A DNA stretch of 7,881 nucleotides from Nitrospirota bacterium (GTDB lineage: Bacteria; Nitrospirota; Nitrospiria; Nitrospirales; Nitrospiraceae), in contig JAHWYE010000060.1 of the NCBI GenBank assembly GCA_020028195.1, forward strand, positions 1 through 7,881, read 5' to 3'. Below the pieces are notes generated by a model, which worked only from the letters and a program-made list of their open reading frames with translations, was not told the origin of the DNA and ran no database searches. Positions 1 through 5,958 of the stretch are shown piece by piece; the stretch's first letter is position 1; each line of letters starts with the position of its first letter. Position numbers and translations under genes: made by a program.

Positions 1-422
1 TGGCCTCCGCTTGGCTTGCCTTGGTCAAGCAAGATGATCTCCATAACCGGTTACGGATGATTTCCGGTTCCATGGCAGTTGGCGGGGTAGCCGTCTGCAG
101 CCTGAGTTTCCTTGAAACCCCGCTGCTGGCGACGGCGTTGGTCATCGTCATCGGCGGCAGCACGGCTCTCTTCACGCCGGTTGTCTGGGCCTTGCTCCAG
201 GAATTGACCCCTGGCCCCATTCTTGGCCGGGTGTTCACCACATTCAGCACTGGCGGAATGGCCTCAGCTATGGCCGGGATGGCCGGTTTCGCATGGGCGG
301 CGGACGCGGTCGGTCCAGCCGCCAGCCTCATTGGCATCGGCCTGATCCTGCTTGGAACTGCGATGGTCGCAGCTCTGTTCAGCCGCCGGTGCGCGTTCCG
401 GAGTTTGGCCAGGGCTGCCTAG
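1..422 (+). CDS. MFS transporter, C-terminal part (cut by window start)
   Basis: The reading frame is open to the first base, so the N-terminal part lies outside the window and about 140 residues are visible. They form about four hydrophobic helices separated by short loops. The stretch LLQELTPGPILGRVFTTFSTGG, between the second and third of these, resembles the loop and helix found in the C-terminal half of drug and siderophore exporters of the MFS_3 (EntS-like) group. The chain ends with a short basic tail (SRRCAF and following). This fits an inner-membrane, proton-driven exporter, but the substrate cannot be read from this fragment. The TTG at 21 is only an internal codon and not a credible start. 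The gap to the next gene is 62 bases. The family call is fairly safe; the subfamily is a guess. Confidence 0.75.
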   Translation, partial: ASAWLALVKQDDLHNRLRMISGSMAVGGVAVCSLSFLETPLLATALVIVIGGSTALFTPVVWALLQELTPGPILGRVFTTFSTGGMASAMAGMAGFAWAADAVGPAASLIGIGLILLGTAMVAALFSRRCAFRSLARAA

Positions 423-484
423 CCGGCGCAGAGTGCAGAACGAAGAAGACGCAGGGTAGCAACTAAAGATATGAGGAGGAACCA

Positions 485-799
485 ATGAATAATTCAATAC
501 AAAGCGTACTGGTCACCGGAACCGCCTTTGTCGTGGGTCTGCTTGCAGGAGGTGCAACCGGTCTTCTACTGGCTCCCCACTCAGGAAGCCATACTCGTCG
601 GCAGCTTCGTGGTCTGACCGAGGGGATCAGCGAGCATGCAAGCCGTATGGCTGAGGAGGTAACGGAGGCAGGAAGCCATGCTCGGCGGCAGCTTCGCGAC
701 CTAGGTGAGGGCATCGGCGAACATGCCAGCCGCGTGGCCGCGGAAGCGACTGAGGCGGTCAACGAGGTGATTGAGTATGGGAAATGCCTAACCCGCTGA
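485..799 (+). CDS. YtxH-domain membrane-anchored small protein with duplicated coiled-coil segment
   Basis: A 104-residue protein. Residues 8-30 form one glycine-rich membrane helix ending in GLLLAPHSG (26-34), the signature of the YtxH family (general-stress or gas-vesicle-like small proteins). The rest (34-95) is charged, lacks proline, and is predicted to be a long amphipathic helix or coiled coil in the cytoplasm or periplasm. That part consists of two tandem 29-residue units, 34-62 and 63-91, with 22 of 29 residues identical. The ATG at 485 follows a strong Shine-Dalgarno, GAGGAGG at 473-479, with five bases between. The stop codon shares its last base with the ATG of the next gene (TGATG), so the two are probably translationally coupled. 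YtxH proteins are usually stress-induced, but their molecular role is not established. Family call confident, function unknown. Confidence 0.8.
   Translation: MNNSIQSVLVTGTAFVVGLLAGGATGLLLAPHSGSHTRRQLRGLTEGISEHASRMAEEVTEAGSHARRQLRDLGEGIGEHASRVAAEATEAVNEVIEYGKCLTR
584..757 (+). repeat. Two-copy 87-bp in-frame tandem repeat in the YtxH gene
   Basis: Copy 1 is 584-670 and copy 2 is 671-757. By hand alignment 65 of 87 bases match, and 22 of 29 encoded residues match. Both copies begin GSH and keep RRQLR, EGI, EHASR and TEA. Eleven codons differ synonymously while seven change the residue, which suggests an old duplication kept under protein-level selection. It doubles the length of the helical tail after the membrane anchor. 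Confidence 0.9.
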
Positions 800-1016
800 T
801 GAAGGCTTTCTCGACAACGAGCAACTACATGGTATGCCTGCGCTGTCAGGGCTTGATGGTTCCTGACTGGTTCATGGAACTCTTGGACAAGATCGCGGTC
901 AGGAGCACTGCAAAGGATGGCGCTGTGTCAATTGCGGAGATCTCCTGGACCCTGTCATCTCGCAAAACGAAGCCCGTCGGTTGGTCAAGACCTCGACAGC
1001 TCCTTTGAGAACCTGA
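799..1016 (+). pseudogene. Double-CXXC zinc-ribbon protein, broken by a frameshift
   Basis: The first half reads from ATG 799 and carries CLRC (835-846) followed by QGLMVPDWFMELLD. This frame then runs into residues unlike the family and stops at 1008. The frame one base back carries GWRCVNCGDLLDPVI, with CVNC at 924-935, and ends at TGA 1014-1016. Joined near 886-893, after ELLD and before DRGQ, the two halves give a protein of about 72 residues with two CXXC knuckles about 26 residues apart. That is the usual layout of small zinc-ribbon proteins that I recall as common in Nitrospira; their function is unknown. No slippery heptamer is visible at the junction, so an indel or sequencing error is likelier than programmed frameshifting. 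ATG 799 overlaps the YtxH stop codon; ATG 784 in the same frame is an alternative start with no better Shine-Dalgarno. Confidence 0.7.
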
Positions 1017-1048
1017 GGCCGCCTCCTCCTCAGATAAGAGAGGCGTTG

Positions 1049-1369
1049 ATGAATACCAGGGCACGGTGCTGGCCCTTGTGGGCATTGTGCTTGGTCCTTG
1101 TCTCCGCCCAGACCAGTGGGCAGGAAACTCTCTGGGAAGCGTATCATTCCGCTGGAGTCAAGGCGTTGCAGGAGGGCCGCAGCGCTGAGGCCGAGAGACT
1201 TTTTATGGTAGCCATTGGACGGGCCGAAGCATTCGGAAAGCAAGACCTCCGTCTCGCGCAAACGCTCAACGATCTAGGCGTAGCGTTTCCCCTGTTCGCG
1301 TCCAATCGCTCGATGCTAGTTGTCTCCGCCCAGCATCTTGCAGAAGATGGCATTCACAAAGCACAATGA
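1049..1369 (+). CDS. Secreted TPR-repeat protein, apparently truncated
   Basis: A 106-residue product. Residues 1-20 look like a Sec signal peptide: basic RAR at 4-6, a hydrophobic core at about 8-18, and VSA before Q21 as a plausible cleavage site. Residues 29-63 form one tetratricopeptide unit, with AGVKALQEGRSAEAERLF matching the helix A/B pattern. A second unit begins at LAQTLNDLG (69-77), but the consensus is lost after VAF (80) and the last 26 residues look unrelated. Relatives normally carry several TPRs of about 42 residues, so this is probably a shortened or decayed copy. The ATG at 1049 has GAGAGG at 1038-1043 five bases upstream. The same frame is open back to 917, but that part overlaps the preceding gene and lacks a signal peptide. 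TPR proteins mediate protein contacts; the partner is unknown. Confidence 0.6.
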   Translation: MNTRARCWPLWALCLVLVSAQTSGQETLWEAYHSAGVKALQEGRSAEAERLFMVAIGRAEAFGKQDLRLAQTLNDLGVAFPLFASNRSMLVVSAQHLAEDGIHKAQ

Positions 1370-1441
1370 GCGTGGGGATGAGGGGGAAGTCCTGAGAACT
1401 CGAAGATGATAGGCGCAGGAAATGATCCGCTGATGCGAAAG

Positions 1442-1474
1442 CTTGAGCCGGCTCCTGCTGGCCGGTTTTCCAAG
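1442..1474 (+). promoter_or_regulatory. Stem-loop in the otsA leader that touches the Shine-Dalgarno
   Basis: CCGGC (1448-1452) pairs with GCCGG (1461-1465) across an eight-base loop, extendable by one G-U and one A-U pair. TTTT follows at 1466-1469. An outer arm, CTTG (1442-1445) with CAAG (1471-1474), would pair bases 1472-1474 of the otsA Shine-Dalgarno. It could be a weak intrinsic terminator for upstream transcription or a translational control hairpin. It is seen by eye only, and no folding energy was computed. Confidence 0.35.
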
Positions 1475-1477
1475 GAG
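1472..1477 (+). promoter_or_regulatory. Shine-Dalgarno AAGGAG that favours the GTG 1484 start of otsA
   Basis: AAGGAG lies six bases before GTG 1484, an ideal spacing. The other in-frame candidates are poorer: ATG 1406 has no clear site, and ATG 1433 has only AGGA twelve bases upstream. This supports GTG 1484 as the initiation codon. Confidence 0.6.
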
Positions 1478-1561
1478 AGTAAAGTGGAAACGTTATCCGG
1501 AACCCATTTGATCGTCGAGAGCAAAGTGGAATCGTTATCTGGAACCGATTTGATCGTTGTG
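1478..1561 (+). repeat. 42-bp tandem duplication spanning the otsA start
   Basis: Copy 1 is 1478-1519 and copy 2 is 1520-1561, with 36 of 42 bases and 11 of 14 codons' residues identical. The units read SKVETLSGTHLIVE and SKVESLSGTDLIVV. Copy 2 runs into the conserved first strand of the glycosyltransferase fold (LIVVSNREP). Copy 1 therefore supplies a duplicated N-terminal extension. Confidence 0.9.
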
Positions 1562-2992
1562 TCAAATCGGGAACCGTATGAGCACCGACGGCTCAAGGGC
1601 CGCCTGGTCTGTCGGCATACTGATGGGGGGCTCACCTCAGCGCTCGATCCAGTGATGCGCCGCCTTGGAGGGACCTGGGTGGCGTGGGGCAGCGGCGAGG
1701 CAGATCGAGAAACCGTTGGGCCCGGAGACCTCGTCGAGGTTCCGCCTGATGCCCATTCGTACACCTACAGGCTCCGACGGGTCTGGCTCAGCCCTGAGGA
1801 GGTCAAGGGTGGCTATCTTGGCTATGCGAACGAGGTGCTCTGGCCGCTCTGTCACGTGACACTGGACCGCGTGGCCTATCTCAAGGCGTTCTGGAGCGCG
1901 TATCGCGCGCTGAACTATCGGTTCGCCGACGCGGTGCTAGATGAGATACGCCAGCGACCTGGGCCCGTGTGGGTCCATGACTTTCAGCTCGCACTGCTCC
2001 CAGGCTTGATCAAGAAGACGGTCCCGGATTCGAGGGTGGCGCTGTTCTGGCACATTCCCTGGCCTGGGCCGGATGTGTTCCGCATCCTGCCGGAACGCCG
2101 TGAGCTACTCGAGGGGCTGTTGGCGGCTGACTGTCTGACCTTTCAGACCGCCGGGTATGTCCGGGAGTTTGCGGAGTGCGCCCATCAGTTCCTGGGGGCC
2201 GAGGTGGACCGGTCCCATGACACCGTCCAGCACCGGGGCCACAGGACCAAGCTCACGGCACAGGCCATCAGCGTGGATTTTCGTTATATCTCTGACCTTG
2301 CCAAGACGGCCGAGGTTGAAAGCCTCATGATCCTTGCGCGCCGGCGGCTCGGTATTCGTCAGGGTATCCGCATGGGACTCGGTGTGGACCGGCTAGACTA
2401 CACCAAGGGCCTGCTCAAGCGCTTCTGGGCCCTGGATACGTTTTTCACACGTTACCCGCAGTACCGCGGCCGGTTCATCTTTGTCCAGGTCGCGGTGCCA
2501 ACCAGGAGCGAGGTGGAGGCGTATCGCCGCTATCGCGAAGTGATCCGTGAGACGGCCTCGGAGATCAATGCGCGCCATGCTGGTGGGGGCTGGCACCCGA
2601 TCGAGTACCTCGAGGGCCGGATCGAGTTCTCCACGTTGGTCGCGTATTACCGGATGGCTGACCTCGCGGTGGTCAGTTCCGTGTATGATGGGATGAACCT
2701 GGTGGCCAAGGAATATGTCGCTTCCCAGGTTGACGAGGCCGGCGTGCTGCTGGTCAGCCAGATGGCCGGCGCATCTGACGAATTGACCGATGGGCTGATC
2801 GTGAATCCCTACGATCCGGAAGGGCTCGCTGACGCCATCAAACAGGCGCTGGAGATGCCAGAAGAAGAGCGGCGACGCCGGATGCGCACGATGCGAAGAC
2901 ATCTGCAAACGCACGACGTCCACGGCTGGGTGGATCGCTGCCTTCGCGATGCAGGAGTGCGATCGGAGGACACACAGGGTCCTGGTGGATGA
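1484..2992 (+). CDS. otsA: Trehalose-6-phosphate synthase (UDP-forming), GT20 family
   Basis: Transfers glucose from UDP-glucose to glucose-6-phosphate, giving trehalose-6-phosphate in the cytoplasm. From GTG 1484 the product is 502 residues; ATG 1406 would give 528. Recognisable GT20 motifs, numbered from 1484, are VSNREP (26-31, phosphate-site Arg29), GG at 48-49 for the nucleotide sugar, LWPLCH near 119-124, HDFQL (165-169), GVDRLDYTKG (300-309) and DGMNLVAKEY (402-411). Arg303, Lys308, Asp402 and Glu410 match the donor-binding residues Arg262, Lys267, Asp361 and Glu369 of E. coli OtsA, with the same spacing within each pair, so the enzyme looks active. The 26 residues before the conserved core include a duplicated 14-residue unit and are unusual. 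The stop overlaps the otsB start by ATGA, indicating coupled expression. Glucosylglycerol-phosphate synthase is the main alternative, but a trehalose-phosphatase partner argues for OtsA. Confidence 0.92.
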   Translation: METLSGTHLIVESKVESLSGTDLIVVSNREPYEHRRLKGRLVCRHTDGGLTSALDPVMRRLGGTWVAWGSGEADRETVGPGDLVEVPPDAHSYTYRLRRVWLSPEEVKGGYLGYANEVLWPLCHVTLDRVAYLKAFWSAYRALNYRFADAVLDEIRQRPGPVWVHDFQLALLPGLIKKTVPDSRVALFWHIPWPGPDVFRILPERRELLEGLLAADCLTFQTAGYVREFAECAHQFLGAEVDRSHDTVQHRGHRTKLTAQAISVDFRYISDLAKTAEVESLMILARRRLGIRQGIRMGLGVDRLDYTKGLLKRFWALDTFFTRYPQYRGRFIFVQVAVPTRSEVEAYRRYREVIRETASEINARHAGGGWHPIEYLEGRIEFSTLVAYYRMADLAVVSSVYDGMNLVAKEYVASQVDEAGVLLVSQMAGASDELTDGLIVNPYDPEGLADAIKQALEMPEEERRRRMRTMRRHLQTHDVHGWVDRCLRDAGVRSEDTQGPGG

Positions 2993-3795
2993 AACGGAAA
3001 CCATCGCTTCGCGCAAGGCTGACAGCGATTCCCCCTCATCGCCTCATGGTCCTTCTGGACTATGACGGCACCTTGACGCCCATCGTCCGGCGCCCAGAGG
3101 AAGCGAGGCTCAAGGCTTCCGTCAGACAGACGCTCAGCCGACTGGCGCGTTCGGTCCCGGTGGTCATTGTGAGCGGACGCGCGCTCTCAGACCTGCAGAA
3201 ACGCGTGGGGCTGCCGAGCGTCCGGTACCTGGCCTATCACGGGCTTCTTTATAAAGAACCGGGCGCTGCGATGCATTGGATGGGGCAGCGGCCTCCCAGA
3301 CAAGAAGTCCGGGAATGGGTCAGAGCACTGAAGGGCGCCACCGAAGGAATCGCTGGTGCCCTCATCGAGGATAAGGGATTGACTGTCGCGCTGCATGACC
3401 GGCTGGTCCGGCCGGCCGATCGCGCCAGGTTGCGCCGACGTGCGCTTCGTGCGCTGGCCCCTTGGCTGGCAAACAAAAAGGTCGCGCTGGTGGACGGCAA
3501 ACGCGTGCTCGAAGCGAGGCTGGCCGGGGCCTGGAACAAGGGAACAGCGGTGGCCGAGCTTCTGCGCCGCCCCTGGGCTCGCCGTCTCGTGCCAGTCTAT
3601 TTCGGCGATGACCGGACGGACTTTGATGCGTTCCGCGTGGTGCGGAACCGGGGGCTCGCGGTGCGGGTCGGCGGGAGGCGCGGCCTAGCAGGCGAGAACG
3701 CCTGGGTATCGGATCCCAGCAGGCTGGACTCCTTGTTGGACTGGCTCGCGGCAAGAGTTGCAAGAGCTGAAGGTGTCGAAAAAAGTGTCCTGTGA
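2989..3795 (+). CDS. otsB: Trehalose-6-phosphate phosphatase (HAD superfamily)
   Basis: Removes phosphate from trehalose-6-phosphate to give trehalose, completing the OtsAB pathway. The product is 268 residues, normal for bacterial OtsB. HAD motif I is DYDGTLTPI (24-32), with nucleophile Asp24 and acid/base Asp26. Motif II is VSGR (61-64). IEDKGLTVALHDR (126-138) matches the VEDKG-type cap-domain signature. Lys184 in AWNKG is the motif III lysine, and GDDRTDFDAF (206-215) is motif IV with the Mg-binding aspartates. YHG at 83-85 stands where NHG or VHG is usual, a mild variation. The ATG overlaps the otsA stop as ATGA, with only weak G-rich pairing upstream, so initiation probably depends on translation of otsA. 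The arginine-rich N-terminus (KRKPSLRAR) is unlikely to be a signal peptide because no hydrophobic core follows. Confidence 0.92.
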   Translation: MKRKPSLRARLTAIPPHRLMVLLDYDGTLTPIVRRPEEARLKASVRQTLSRLARSVPVVIVSGRALSDLQKRVGLPSVRYLAYHGLLYKEPGAAMHWMGQRPPRQEVREWVRALKGATEGIAGALIEDKGLTVALHDRLVRPADRARLRRRALRALAPWLANKKVALVDGKRVLEARLAGAWNKGTAVAELLRRPWARRLVPVYFGDDRTDFDAFRVVRNRGLAVRVGGRRGLAGENAWVSDPSRLDSLLDWLAARVARAEGVEKSVL

Positions 3796-3893
3796 GGCTT
3801 GAACTGCGAAAGACTGGGACCAGAAGAGTCCTCACAAAGGTCATGCAGTGCCTCCTCCCTCCTGAGGATTCAAAGGACCGCCGCTAGTTCCTG

Positions 3894-3929
3894 GTTGACG
3901 GTGGAGAGTAGTAAGGCTACTCTATCAAC
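3894..3929 (+). repeat. Two-stem inverted repeat upstream of glgB
   Basis: AGAGTAG (3905-3911) and CTACTCT (3917-3923) form a perfect 7-bp stem around TAAGG. Outside it, GTTGA (3894-3898) pairs with TCAAC (3925-3929). No T-run follows, so it is a poor intrinsic terminator. It could be an operator or a leader structure. It overlaps the candidate promoter described next. Confidence 0.45.
3895..3923 (+). promoter_or_regulatory. Candidate sigma-70-type promoter for glgB
   Basis: TTGACG (3895-3900) matches five of six bases of the -35 consensus. TACTCT (3918-3923), 17 bases on, matches the -10 box only at T1, A2 and T6. It lies about 60 bases before the glgB start, in a 190-base gap after otsB. 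The strong -35 and exact spacing are in favour; the poor -10 and the coincident inverted repeat keep this tentative. Confidence 0.3.
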
Positions 3930-3973
3930 GGACGCCTAGCACCACTCCTAACGGAATCTTCACATCAATTGAC

Positions 3974-3980
3974 GAGGTGG
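3974..3980 (+). promoter_or_regulatory. Shine-Dalgarno GAGGTGG that favours ATG 3986 for glgB
   Basis: GAGGTGG ends five bases before ATG 3986. A GTG at 3977, three codons earlier in the same frame, lies within this site and has no Shine-Dalgarno of its own, so the ATG is the better start. Confidence 0.6.
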
Positions 3981-3985
3981 ATTTC

Positions 3986-5923
3986 ATGGCGATGGTCCGC
4001 AAGCAGCCGGTCCTCCCTGACGTGACCCTCCTGACCGATCAGGATCTCTATCTCTTCAACGAAGGCACCCATGTCCGCCTCTATGAGAAGCTGGGAGCTC
4101 ATCCCATGACCGTGGATGGAGTAGAGGGAACGTATCTCGCCTTATGGGCGCCGGATGCCGAGCAGATCTGCGTGATGGGGGATTTCAATGGATGGAATAA
4201 AACCGGCCACTCCTTGCGTCCGCGAGGCCACTCAGGAATCTGGGAAGCCTTCGTTCCCGGTCTCAAGAAAGGAGCCATCTACAAGTACCGCATTGCGTCT
4301 CGATACCACGGCTACCAGGTCGACAAGGCAGATCCAGTGGCGTTCTACTACGAAACGCCGCCCAAGACTGCCTCCATCGTCTGGGACCTCGAGTACGAAT
4401 GGAAAGACCGGGGCTGGATGGGAACGAGACACAGCCGTAACAGCCTCAATGCTCCCATCGCCATCTACGAGGTCCATCTGGGCTCCTGGAGACGTGTACC
4501 TGAACAAGATTCTCGCTCCCTGACGTATCGAGAACTGGCTCCTCAATTGGCCGAGTACGTCACGCAGATGGGGTTCACCCATGTCGAAATCTTACCCATT
4601 ATGGAGCACCCCTTCTATGGGTCCTGGGGTTACCAGACCACAGGTTACTTTGCGCCGACCAGCCGGTATGGGACTCCGCAGGACTTCATGTACCTGATTG
4701 ACTGCCTGCACCAACACGGCATCGGCGTGATCCTGGATTGGGTCCCCTCCCACTTCCCGACCGATGAGCACGGACCCGGCTTCTTCGATGGGACGCACCT
4801 CTACGAACATGCCGATCCTCAAAAGGGATTCCACCCGGACTGGAGCAGCTTCATCTTCAACTACGGGCGGAACGAAGTCAGGAGCTTCCTGCTCAGCAGT
4901 GCCCTCTTCTGGCTGGACAAGTACCACATCGATGGCCTGCGCGTGGATGCCGTCGCCTCCATGTTGTATCTGGACTACTCCCGGAAAGAAGGGGAATGGA
5001 TTCCCAACCAATACGGTGGGAGAGAGAACCTGGAAGCCATCGGCTTTCTCCGCCACTTCAACGAGCAAATTTATGCCAACCACCCTGATGTTCAGACCAT
5101 CGCGGAAGAATCCACCGCCTGGCCGATGGTCTCCCGGCCCACCTATGTGGGGGGCTTGGGCTTCGGGCTCAAGTGGGACATGGGCTGGATGCACGACACG
5201 CTGGAGTATATGTCTAAGGAGCCGATTCACAGAAAATACCATCACAACGACCTGACCTTCCGCATGCTCTACGCCTTTCACGAGAGCTTTGTCCTGCCGC
5301 TGTCACATGACGAAGTCGTCCATGGCAAGGGGTCGCTCTTGGGGAAGATGCCGGGAGACGACTGGCAGAAGTTCGCCAACCTCCGACTCCTGTTCGGCTA
5401 CATGTATGCCCAGCCGGCGAAGAAGCTGCTCTTCATGGGCGGCGAGTTCGGCCAGTGGCATGAGTGGAAGCACGAGGACAGCTTGGAGTGGCCCCTGCTG
5501 CAGTATGTCCCACACGCCGGCCTGCAGAGATGGGTCGCGGATCTGAACCAACTCTACCGGAGCGAACCGGCCTTGCACCAACTCGACTGCGACCCGGCCG
5601 GCTTCGAATGGATCGACTGCCTCGACGCGGAGAGCAGCATCATCAGCCTCATCCGCAAAGGCAAGTCAACGGGCGATCTCGTGCTTGCCGTCTGCAACTT
5701 CACCCCGGTGCCCCGTTCCAACTACCTCGTCGGCGCCCCGCGTGGCGGAATTTGGAGAGAGCTGCTCAACAGCGACGCAGCGCAATACGGCGGCAGTGGC
5801 CTAGGGAACCTGGGCGGCGTGGAAGCAGCTCCCATGCCCTTGCACGGCCGCCCACATTCCCTCGCCCTGACGCTCCCACCCCTTTCCGCCCTCTTCTTCA
5901 AAAGCAGGAGCGAGGGGCGCTGA
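3986..5923 (+). CDS. glgB: 1,4-alpha-glucan (glycogen) branching enzyme, GH13
   Basis: Cuts an alpha-1,4-glucan chain and rejoins it by an alpha-1,6 bond, making the branches of glycogen. The product is 645 residues from ATG 3986. A CBM48 beta-sandwich occupies about 45-130 (YLALWAPDAEQICVMGDFNGW at 50-70). The GH13 barrel follows: DWVPSHF (251-257), DGLRVDAV (316-323, nucleophile Asp321), AEES (373-376, acid/base Glu374) and SHDEVVHGKGS (440-450, Asp442). MGGEFGQWHEW (485-495) is a typical branching-enzyme motif, and a beta-rich C-terminal domain starts near 545. All three catalytic carboxylates are present. The length fits the shorter branching enzymes that lack the extra N-terminal domain of E. 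coli GlgB. No other glg gene is visible, so its partners must be encoded elsewhere. It may have its own promoter and converges on the antiporter gene with 35 bases between stops. Confidence 0.95.
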   Translation: MAMVRKQPVLPDVTLLTDQDLYLFNEGTHVRLYEKLGAHPMTVDGVEGTYLALWAPDAEQICVMGDFNGWNKTGHSLRPRGHSGIWEAFVPGLKKGAIYKYRIASRYHGYQVDKADPVAFYYETPPKTASIVWDLEYEWKDRGWMGTRHSRNSLNAPIAIYEVHLGSWRRVPEQDSRSLTYRELAPQLAEYVTQMGFTHVEILPIMEHPFYGSWGYQTTGYFAPTSRYGTPQDFMYLIDCLHQHGIGVILDWVPSHFPTDEHGPGFFDGTHLYEHADPQKGFHPDWSSFIFNYGRNEVRSFLLSSALFWLDKYHIDGLRVDAVASMLYLDYSRKEGEWIPNQYGGRENLEAIGFLRHFNEQIYANHPDVQTIAEESTAWPMVSRPTYVGGLGFGLKWDMGWMHDTLEYMSKEPIHRKYHHNDLTFRMLYAFHESFVLPLSHDEVVHGKGSLLGKMPGDDWQKFANLRLLFGYMYAQPAKKLLFMGGEFGQWHEWKHEDSLEWPLLQYVPHAGLQRWVADLNQLYRSEPALHQLDCDPAGFEWIDCLDAESSIISLIRKGKSTGDLVLAVCNFTPVPRSNYLVGAPRGGIWRELLNSDAAQYGGSGLGNLGGVEAAPMPLHGRPHSLALTLPPLSALFFKSRSEGR

Positions 5924-5939
5924 AGAGCGTTCCAAGCAA

Positions 5940-5957
5940 GGTCGGCTCGCCCGGACC
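5940..5957 (-). terminator. Possible terminator of the antiporter gene
   Basis: Read on the minus strand just past the antiporter stop, GGTC and GG pair with CC and GACC around GCGAG, giving a six-pair GC-rich stem with one bulged C. TTGCTT follows rather than a true U-run. The position between convergent genes fits a terminator, but the tail is weak and no energy was calculated. Confidence 0.3.
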
Positions 5958-5958
5958 G

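Noticed and set aside
883..893. Programmed ribosomal frameshift in the zinc-ribbon gene
   Set aside because: The junction sequence has no X-XXY-YYZ slippery heptamer and no evident downstream pseudoknot; an indel explains it more simply.
917..1048. N-terminal extension of the TPR protein back to ATG 917
   Set aside because: It overlaps the zinc-ribbon gene in another frame, is proline- and arginine-rich without family likeness, and would bury the signal peptide that begins at 1049.
1338..1367. Promoter-like TTGCAG-18-CACAAT before otsA
   Set aside because: The -35 matches only three of six bases, and the box lies inside the end of the TPR gene; such matches are expected by chance.
1354..1408. 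Short frame starting ATGGCATTCACA that ends at TGA 1406-1408
   Set aside because: Roughly 18 charged residues, no Shine-Dalgarno and no recognisable family; most likely chance.
3829..3868. TCCTCA ... TGAGGA inverted repeat after otsB as a terminator
   Set aside because: The arms are only six bases with 28 bases between them and no T-run follows.
4592..5281. Long open frame on the minus strand inside glgB
   Set aside because: It is antisense to a fully conserved GH13 barrel and its translation shows no family motif; a side effect of GC-rich codon usage.
5918..5929. CGCT-GAAG-AGCG hairpin at the glgB stop as a terminator
   Set aside because: The stem is only 4 bp, it overlaps the stop codon and no T-run follows.
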